A DNA stretch of 64,000 bases from an uncultured Pelagibacteraceae bacterium (GTDB taxonomy: Bacteria > Pseudomonadota > Alphaproteobacteria > Pelagibacterales > Pelagibacteraceae), in contig CACOQN010000004.1 of the NCBI GenBank assembly GCA_902629285.1, positions 1-64,000 of the forward strand. Direction: 5' to 3'. Positions 57,403 to 64,000 of this stretch are shown here, one piece after another. Position 1 is the first letter of the stretch. The number at the start of each line of letters is the position of its first letter. A model generated the notes under the pieces. It had not been told where the DNA came from and did no database searches. It saw nothing but the letters and a program-made list of their open reading frames with translations. A program made the position numbers and the translations under genes.

Positions 57403-57945
57403 TTGAAATTAAAAGTTATTAATCAAAATTCATTAAAGGATTGGGCTAAAGAAATCTTTAAGGATAATTCTTTTCATATGATTGATGTTTCTTCAAAAAA
57501 AGAAACATTTAGAAGAGCTTTAGCTTCAGGTAAAATTTTTGTTGGGGAAAAGGTTTTTAATTTAATAAAAAATAAGACAATGCCTAAAGGAGATCCTTTA
57601 ACTTTAGCTGAGGTAGCAGCTGTATTGGGAGTAAAAAAAACTAGCGAATTAATACCTCTGTGCCACCCTATAGCTATTGATCATACCGCTTGCAAAATTA
57701 TAATGAATGAAGAGGATAATTCTTTAGAGGTGTTTTGTGTAGTATCTACTTATTCTAAAACTGGTGTAGAAATGGAAGCTATAATGGGTGTAAATGCTGC
57801 TCTAATTACAATTTATGATTTAAGTAAAATAATAAACCCAAATCTTAAAATTGATAATATTAGGTTGTTGATAAAAGAAGGTGGAAAGAGTGGTTTATGG
57901 AAAAACCCAGAGGGTATCCCAGAGTTTTTAAAAGAATTGTTTTAA
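57403..57945 (+). CDS. moaC: Cyclic pyranopterin monophosphate synthase MoaC
   Basis: MIDVSSKKETFRRA, LIPLCHPIAID, GVEMEAIMGVNAALITIYDL. Confidence 0.96.
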   Translation: MKLKVINQNSLKDWAKEIFKDNSFHMIDVSSKKETFRRALASGKIFVGEKVFNLIKNKTMPKGDPLTLAEVAAVLGVKKTSELIPLCHPIAIDHTACKIIMNEEDNSLEVFCVVSTYSKTGVEMEAIMGVNAALITIYDLSKIINPNLKIDNIRLLIKEGGKSGLWKNPEGIPEFLKELF

Positions 57946-58215
57946 ATGAAAATTAAAGTTGAACTCTTTGGTGCAAGTAGAGAATTTAGCAAAGATTACG
58001 CTATTGAATTTAATGTAAATAATGACTCAAAAATAAAAGATATTAGACAGGAATTGATAAAATATCTTGATCAAAATTTTAATGGAAATGAAGTTTATAA
58101 AAAAATTGTTAAATCATCTGCTTTTTGCTCTGAAGAAAATAATATTGTAAGCGACAATTATAAAATAACAGAAAATGAAAAAATTGGTATTATACCTCCT
58201 ATTGGAGGAGGTTAA
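57946..58215 (+). CDS. moaD: Molybdopterin synthase small subunit MoaD
   Basis: MoaD/ThiS-like with terminal IIPPIGGG. Confidence 0.92.
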   Translation: MKIKVELFGASREFSKDYAIEFNVNNDSKIKDIRQELIKYLDQNFNGNEVYKKIVKSSAFCSEENNIVSDNYKITENEKIGIIPPIGGG

Positions 58216-58667
58216 TGCTTCATACAGATATATTAGATATTAAACAAAAAAAATTATCAATTAATGACGCTGAAAAATTTATTTCATCATCTAAGTATGG
58301 TGCATCAATTATTTTCACAGGAACAGTCAGAAATCAAAATAATAACAAAAATGTTATAGGCGTTACCTATGATAGCCATGATGTTCTTGTCTTAAAAAGT
58401 TTTAGTGAAATTTATTATGAAATAGAAAAAAAGCTCAATATTAAAAATAAAGCTGTTTTTATTGAGCATGCCAAAGGTTATTTAAACCTTAAAGAAATTA
58501 GTATAATCGTAGCTGTAGCATGCAAGCATAGAGATGAAGCATATATTTTGTCTAGATACATAATTGAGGAAATCAAGAAAAGATCTCCTATTTGGAAAAA
58601 AGAACACTATACAAATAATCAAAGCGATTGGTTAAAAGGAAACCCATTAGTAAATGAAAAAATTTAA
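58215..58667 (+). CDS. moaE: Molybdopterin synthase catalytic subunit MoaE
   Basis: ASIIFTGTVRNQN, VFIEHAKGYLNLKEISIIVAVACKHRDEAY, PIWKKE. Confidence 0.94.
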   Translation: MLHTDILDIKQKKLSINDAEKFISSSKYGASIIFTGTVRNQNNNKNVIGVTYDSHDVLVLKSFSEIYYEIEKKLNIKNKAVFIEHAKGYLNLKEISIIVAVACKHRDEAYILSRYIIEEIKKRSPIWKKEHYTNNQSDWLKGNPLVNEKI

Positions 58668-59565
58668 ATATTCAGAAATTACCCCTGAGAGTATTTTTAA
58701 AAATAGACGAAAATTTATTAAAAATTTAGGTCTTTCAGCTAGCTCTCTTTTTTTCGGTCAAAATTTAATTACCTCAGCAAATGCAAATACAAAAAAAGAA
58801 AATATGAAACTCACTGAATACAGATATGTCACAACTTATAATAATTATTATGAATTTGGAACTGGTAAATCTGATCCAGTAGAAAGATCACAAAAATTTG
58901 AAACTAAGCCTTGGGATATTATTATTGATGGAGAAGTTGAAAATCCAATAACAATTTCTATGGAGGAAATAACACAAATGTTTCCGTCGGAGGAAAGAAT
59001 TTATAAATTAAGATGTGTTGAGGGGTGGTCAATGATTATACCTTGGCTTGGATTTCCATTAAATAAACTTTTAAAAAAAGTTTCTCCTACAAATAAAGCT
59101 AAGTTTGTTAAGTTCACATCTATTCTAGATCCAGAGCAAATGATAGGACAAAGATTTCCAATTTTGGATTGGCCCTACAAAGAAGGTTTAAGAATTGATG
59201 AAGCTATGCATGATTTAACTATTTTAGTAACTGGACTATATGGGAAGAAATTACCAAATCAAAATGGAGCTCCTTTAAGATTAATGGTTCCATGGAAATA
59301 TGGATTTAAAAGTTCTAAAGCAATCGTAAATATAAAATTAGTAGAAAAAATGCCCATATCCTCATGGATGAAAGCTTCCCCTAATGAATATGGTTTTTAT
59401 TCAAATGTAAACCCTGGGGTAAGTCACCCAAGATGGTCTCAAGCTACAGAAAGAGTAATTGGTGAAGGTATAATTAGTCCAAGAATCCCTACAACTATGT
59501 TCAATGGATACGGAGATGAAGTTGCTAGTTTATACGATGGCATGGATTTAAAAAAATATTTTTAA
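58654..59565 (+). CDS. msrP: Protein-methionine-sulfoxide reductase catalytic subunit MsrP (YedY)
   Basis: YKLRCVEGWSMIIPWLGFPL (Mo-ligand Cys), PWKYGFKSSKAIVNI. Confidence 0.95.
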   Translation: MKKFKYSEITPESIFKNRRKFIKNLGLSASSLFFGQNLITSANANTKKENMKLTEYRYVTTYNNYYEFGTGKSDPVERSQKFETKPWDIIIDGEVENPITISMEEITQMFPSEERIYKLRCVEGWSMIIPWLGFPLNKLLKKVSPTNKAKFVKFTSILDPEQMIGQRFPILDWPYKEGLRIDEAMHDLTILVTGLYGKKLPNQNGAPLRLMVPWKYGFKSSKAIVNIKLVEKMPISSWMKASPNEYGFYSNVNPGVSHPRWSQATERVIGEGIISPRIPTTMFNGYGDEVASLYDGMDLKKYF

Positions 59566-60143
59566 TGAAAAGCCTTTTAAAGCCAAGTATTTTTGTATTA
59601 TCTGCAGCTCCATTTTTACTAATAACCTACAAAATCTTTTTCAATAAACTAGGACCTGAGCCTGTAAAAGAAATAACTCATTTTACTGGAGAGTGGACAT
59701 TGATTTTTATCTGCTTAACTTTATCAATGAGTCCACTTAAACGTTTTACCAGCTTTATATTTTGGATAAAAATTCGAAGAATGTTAGGATTATTTGTTTT
59801 TTTTTACGCGACACTTCACTTATTAACGTATGTTGTAATTGACTATAGGCTTGATTGGAATCAAATAACTGACGATGTAATAAAAAAAAAATATGTATTC
59901 GTAGGTTTTGCTGCATGGTTATTATTAATACCACTTGCAATAACTTCTTCACAAAAAATGATAACACTTCTTAAACAAAATTGGAAAAGATTACATAGAT
60001 TAATTTATGCAATAGCAATTTTAGGTTCTCTACATTTCATTTGGTTATCTAAAACTATATATTTTAAACCTTTGATTTATTTTATAATAATAACTATTTT
60101 ACTAATATTAAGAGTTAATTTTAAAAATATATTTAATAGATGA
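59565..60143 (+). CDS. msrQ: Heme-binding membrane subunit MsrQ (YedZ)
   Basis: Ferric-reductase-like TM protein directly after msrP; RRMLGLFVFFYATLHLLTYV, LHFIWL. Confidence 0.93.
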   Translation: MKSLLKPSIFVLSAAPFLLITYKIFFNKLGPEPVKEITHFTGEWTLIFICLTLSMSPLKRFTSFIFWIKIRRMLGLFVFFYATLHLLTYVVIDYRLDWNQITDDVIKKKYVFVGFAAWLLLIPLAITSSQKMITLLKQNWKRLHRLIYAIAILGSLHFIWLSKTIYFKPLIYFIIITILLILRVNFKNIFNR

Positions 60144-60469
60144 ATAATTTCACTGAAAAAAAAATATTTGAAGAAGCTGATAATTGGATAAAATCAAATA
60201 AAAAGGTCGTCCTCGCAACTGTCATTCAAACATGGGGCTCTTCACCATTAGGAATTGGTAGTAGAATGATAGTAAACGAAAATGGAAATTTTTTAGGATC
60301 TGTGTCTGGAGGTTGCGTAGAGGCTAAAGTTATTGAGGAGTGTATATCTTTACTCAATAGTAAAGAAAATTGTAAGAAAATAGATTTTAAGGTTTCAAAT
60401 GAAAATGCATGGGAAGTGGGATTAGCCTGTGGTGGTGATATTTCAATTTATATTGAAGAAATTATTTAA
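60140..60469 (+). CDS. XdhC/CoxI family protein, N-terminal-type domain
   Basis: VVLATVIQTWGSSPLGIGSRMIVNENGNFLGSVSGGCVEAKV, GLACGGDISIYIE. Confidence 0.88.
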   Translation: MNNFTEKKIFEEADNWIKSNKKVVLATVIQTWGSSPLGIGSRMIVNENGNFLGSVSGGCVEAKVIEECISLLNSKENCKKIDFKVSNENAWEVGLACGGDISIYIEEII

Positions 60470-61149
60470 TGAAATTAAAGACAATACAAGAAACTTTAAA
60501 AAATAAATCTTTAAAAAAAGAATTTGCGATTATTACAAATTTAAAAAATGGTGATAGTGAAATATTTTTCCCTGATACAAATCTAACTGGATTTTTTTCA
60601 AAATATAGAAATGATATTAAAAAAATATTTCATTTAAATAAAAATAGTTTGATAGAAAATTCAGATATATTTGTTCAAACTTTTAAAAATCCTATTAAAG
60701 TAATAATTGTAGGTGCAGTTCATATAACAACATATTTAATTGATTTAGCAAAAAATTTAGATTTTGAGATTATTATTGTTGATCCTAGAGGATATTTTGC
60801 ATCAAAAGAAAGATTCCCAAATACAAATATTATTAAAAAATGGCCTAATGAAGCTTTTAAAGAAATTGAAACAAATTCAAAAACAGCTTTAGTTGCATTA
60901 ACTCATGATCCAAAAATTGATGACCCCGCTTTACAATATGCATTGAAAAATAAATTTTTTTATATTGGTGCTCTTGGAAGTAAAAAAACACACGAAAAAA
61001 GATGCTTAAGATTGATGGAATCTGGCTTCAAAAAAGAAGAGGTAGAAACAATCAATGGGCCAATTGGTATAAAGTTGGGTGGTAAATCTCCTTCTGAAAT
61101 AGCTATATCTATTATTGCTCAACTTGTTTTGGAAAAATATAGGAAATAG
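60469..61149 (+). CDS. XdhC family protein, Rossmann-type C-terminal domain
   Basis: VIIVGAVHITTYLIDLAKNLDFEIIIVDPRGYFASKERF, YIGALGSKKTHEKR, IGIKLGGKSPSEIAISI. Confidence 0.88.
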   Translation: MKLKTIQETLKNKSLKKEFAIITNLKNGDSEIFFPDTNLTGFFSKYRNDIKKIFHLNKNSLIENSDIFVQTFKNPIKVIIVGAVHITTYLIDLAKNLDFEIIIVDPRGYFASKERFPNTNIIKKWPNEAFKEIETNSKTALVALTHDPKIDDPALQYALKNKFFYIGALGSKKTHEKRCLRLMESGFKKEEVETINGPIGIKLGGKSPSEIAISIIAQLVLEKYRK

Positions 61150-61218
61150 TTAAATTTAATTAATTTTGATAATTATCATAATCTTGTGATTATTTATTAT
61201 ACAGTTAATAGTTTCATT

Positions 61219-61464
61219 ATGAATGAAAATGAAAAAAAAACTCTTCAATCAGCAGCTTTTGAAAGATTAATAAAACATTTAGACGAAAGAAAAGATGTTC
61301 AAAATATTGATCTAATGAATTTAGCTGGTTTTTGTAGAAATTGTTTATCAAGGTGGTTTAGAGAAGAAGGTGAAAAAAGAGGAATTTTAATTTCAGATGC
61401 GCAAGCAAGAGAACATGTTTATGGAATGCCCTACTCTGAATGGAAAACAAAATATCAAAAATAA
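61219..61464 (+). CDS. DUF1244 family protein
   Basis: AFERLIKHLDERKDVQNIDLMNLAGFCRNCLSRWF, MPYSEWK. Confidence 0.88.
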   Translation: MNENEKKTLQSAAFERLIKHLDERKDVQNIDLMNLAGFCRNCLSRWFREEGEKRGILISDAQAREHVYGMPYSEWKTKYQK

Positions 61465-61965
61465 TTATTTTTCTTTTAATCTTGGAAATAATTCAACAAA
61501 ATTACAGGGTTTATGATTGATGTCTAATTGATGTTTTAAAATACCATCCCAAGCGTCTGTTACACCACCTGATGATCCTGGTAATGCAAAAATATATTTT
61601 CCATTTGATAAAACTGCACATGCTCTTGATTGTATTGAGGATGTGCCTACTGTCTTTAAACTAATTGTTCTAAAAACTTCCCCAAAACCAGGAATATGTT
61701 TATCAGCGATTTCATCTAATGCTTCTGGTGTAATATCTCTTCCAGTTAAACCAGTCCCCCCTGTTGTAATTATGACATCAACTTCTTTTTGAGTAATCCA
61801 ATCTTTTAAAATTAATAAAATATCTTCTTTATTATCTTTGCAAATTTTTCTATCTACTAAATTGTGTTTTGCATTTTTTATTTTATCAACTAAAATTTTT
61901 CCAGATTTATCATTATCAAACGTTCTGGTATCTGTTACAGTCAATAAAGCAATATTAACAATCAT
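61465..61965 (-). CDS. moaB: Molybdenum cofactor biosynthesis protein MoaB/Mog
   Basis: LLTVTDTRTFDNDKSG, IITTGGTGLTGRDITPEAL, FALPGSSGGVTDAWDGIL. Confidence 0.93.
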   Translation of the reverse strand: MIVNIALLTVTDTRTFDNDKSGKILVDKIKNAKHNLVDRKICKDNKEDILLILKDWITQKEVDVIITTGGTGLTGRDITPEALDEIADKHIPGFGEVFRTISLKTVGTSSIQSRACAVLSNGKYIFALPGSSGGVTDAWDGILKHQLDINHKPCNFVELFPRLKEK

Positions 61966-61978
61966 AATAATTATTTAA

Positions 61979-62725
61979 ATGATTATACTAACAATATTTT
62001 TTTTTATAACAGCTATTTTATATGCTAGTATTGGCTTTGGTGGAGGATCAACATATCTTGCATTAATGTTAATATGGGAGATCCCATATTATATTTTTCC
62101 AATAATAGCTCTATTTTGTAACATCATAGTTGTTTCTGGAAATTCTATTAATTTTATTAGATCTGGTAATATCAATTTAAAATTAATACTGCCTTACCTA
62201 GTTGGATCTGTGCCTTTTGCTTTTATAGGTGCTTCTATTTCACTAGAAAAAGAAATTTTCGAAATATTATTATTCTTAGTTTTAATAATAGCTGGTTTTT
62301 TTTTATTATTAGAAAGCAACACTTTTAATAAAAAAGACTTAAAAATAAATTCTATATCAACTATTTTTTCAATTTTTATAGGATCATTAATTGGATTTGT
62401 ATCAGGTTTGGTTGGAATTGGGGGTGGAATATTTTTGAGCCCAATATTATTTTTATTAAAAGCTGGTTACCCTAAACACATAACAAGTTCAGCTTCTTTA
62501 TTTATTTTAATTAACTCAATTTTTGGAGTAGCAGGTCAATTAACTAAAGAAATTGTCTTAAATGAATTTTTAAATTACTGGCCACTTTTTTTAGCTGTAC
62601 TAATCGGTGGTCAAATAGGTAATTATTTAAATATAAAATTTTTGTCTAACAAAGCTTTAGCATTATTAACGTCTTTACTAATTATTTTTGTAGCGATAAG
62701 AATGGGATTAAGAATATTATTTTAA
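61979..62725 (+). CDS. TauE/SafE family permease
   Basis: ASIGFGGGSTYLALM and GLVGIGGGIFLSPILFLL. Confidence 0.88.
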   Translation: MIILTIFFFITAILYASIGFGGGSTYLALMLIWEIPYYIFPIIALFCNIIVVSGNSINFIRSGNINLKLILPYLVGSVPFAFIGASISLEKEIFEILLFLVLIIAGFFLLLESNTFNKKDLKINSISTIFSIFIGSLIGFVSGLVGIGGGIFLSPILFLLKAGYPKHITSSASLFILINSIFGVAGQLTKEIVLNEFLNYWPLFLAVLIGGQIGNYLNIKFLSNKALALLTSLLIIFVAIRMGLRILF

Positions 62726-62726
62726 A

Positions 62727-63632
62727 ATGATAAATACAAATTTTTTTAAAAAAACTCGGATATTAGATGGTGGAATGGGTCAAGAACTTTTAGCAAGGGG
62801 AATGCCATCAAATTCAACATTATGGAGTGCTAATGCAATTTTAAATGAAAAATATCATCCATTAGTATTAAATACTCACATAGATTTTATAAAAGCAGGA
62901 GCAGAAGTAATAGTAACAACTACATTTGCAACACGACAAAAAAGATTAAAAGAAAATAATCTTCAAGATAAATTTGAATATTTAAATAAAAAAGCTGGCG
63001 AAATAGCTGTTAATGCTAAGCAAAAATATCCACATGTATATATTGCTGGTGGCCTTCCTCCTCAACATTTAACATATGAAGCAGATGAAAGAAATGAGAG
63101 AGAAATTATTAATAATTTCAGTAGTCAGGCAAAAATATTAAATCCCTATGTGGATTTTTTTTACTTTGATGTATGGAGTAGTATAAAAGAAGTTAAGTGC
63201 GGTATAGAAGCAATTAAACAATTTGAAAAACCACATTTAATAGGAATCCATATTTCTGAAGGAGTAAAATTACCAAGCGGAGAAAATATTTCAAATTTAA
63301 AAAATTTAATTAACGATCAAACACTAGGTGTTATGCTTGCATGTGTATCGCCAGAAAATTTTGAAAAAAATCTTACTGAGCTTAAAAGTTTAAACATCCC
63401 CTTTGGTTTCAAATTAAATGGTTTTGTTACAACTAAAATTAAAAATGGGTACACTTCAGTGTTTTTAAATAAAAAATCAAATCCAAATGAAATGTTAGGA
63501 AAAAGGCAAGATTTAACTCCAGATAAAATGGCAAAAATAGCAAAAAAATTTAAAGATTCTGGTGCTACAATTATTGGAGGTTGTTGCGAAACAGGTCCAT
63601 CACATATAGAGGCAATTGCAAAAATTAAGTAA
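62727..63632 (+). CDS. Homocysteine S-methyltransferase family protein
   Basis: LDGGMGQELLARG, VTTTFATRQ, IIGGCCETGPSHIEAIA (GGCC zinc motif). Confidence 0.92.
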   Translation: MINTNFFKKTRILDGGMGQELLARGMPSNSTLWSANAILNEKYHPLVLNTHIDFIKAGAEVIVTTTFATRQKRLKENNLQDKFEYLNKKAGEIAVNAKQKYPHVYIAGGLPPQHLTYEADERNEREIINNFSSQAKILNPYVDFFYFDVWSSIKEVKCGIEAIKQFEKPHLIGIHISEGVKLPSGENISNLKNLINDQTLGVMLACVSPENFEKNLTELKSLNIPFGFKLNGFVTTKIKNGYTSVFLNKKSNPNEMLGKRQDLTPDKMAKIAKKFKDSGATIIGGCCETGPSHIEAIAKIK

Positions 63633-64000
63633 CATTTTTATAATCAGCTTTTCTTGCTAAATATATTCCAATAAATACAGCAACTAATGCAACTAAAATT
63701 TTTGAAGTAATTATTTCATCAAGAAATATATACCCTAAAATAATTCCAAAAATTGGAATTATATATGACACTTGAGAGTGAAAAATAAGTCCATTAGTTT
63801 TTAAAATTTTAAACCTTAGTAACCATGCAATTCCTGTTGGAAAAATTCCTAAATAAATTACAGATATAATAGAGTCCATTGATGGATTTAACATCCATGG
63901 TTTTTCAAAAATTAACGTTAAGGGAAAAAGTATTATAGATGACCAAATTAAAATAGAACCTGTAACATTTTCATTTTTTTTACTACTTATTTTCAAAGTC
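63625..64000 (-). CDS. EamA/DMT family transporter (partial, N-terminus outside window)
   Basis: SVIYLGIFPTGIAWLLRF, SQVSYIIPIFGIILGYIFLDE; reading frame runs into the window edge. Confidence 0.8.
   Translation of the reverse strand, partial: TLKISSKKNENVTGSILIWSSIILFPLTLIFEKPWMLNPSMDSIISVIYLGIFPTGIAWLLRFKILKTNGLIFHSQVSYIIPIFGIILGYIFLDEIITSKILVALVAVFIGIYLARKADYKNVT

Noticed and set aside
1-64000. Search for tRNA, rRNA, CRISPR, transposases, integrases, phage or toxin-antitoxin genes
   Set aside because: None recognised by eye; a tRNAscan/Infernal run would be needed to exclude small RNAs completely.

Overview
AT-rich, very compact alphaproteobacterial chromosome segment. Gene content, streamlining and a TPP-riboswitch-controlled transporter all resemble SAR11/Pelagibacterales (inferred from content, no database search). 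Flanks are housekeeping-like: mnmA, recX, peroxiredoxin, amt, HU, rseP, yajQ, DEAD-box helicase, tesA plus an ABC exporter, and at the right end moaACDE-msrPQ-xdhC-like-moaB. The middle (~26.3-56.3 kb) is a carbohydrate/polyol/sugar-acid catabolic region. It holds three different substrate-binding-protein importers (a TctCBA tripartite system, a CUT1-type ABC system with two different ATPases, a ribose-type ABC system), IolD/IolE/IolG-like enzymes, DhaK/DhaL, a PdxA homologue, aldolase, dehydrogenases, and no recognisable transcription factor. Best leads: (1) a ScfR/RamB-type regulator with a duplicated HTH domain, divergent from isocitrate lyase, with a seven-copy TTTGTAAA half-site array on 9-bp spacing between them; (2) an intrinsic-terminator-like hairpin directly after the substrate-binding-protein gene in all three import operons, one of them inside the tctB coding sequence; (3) a compact TPP riboswitch whose 3' end doubles as the Shine-Dalgarno of a sodium:solute symporter gene. 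No tRNA, rRNA, CRISPR or transposase was recognised.
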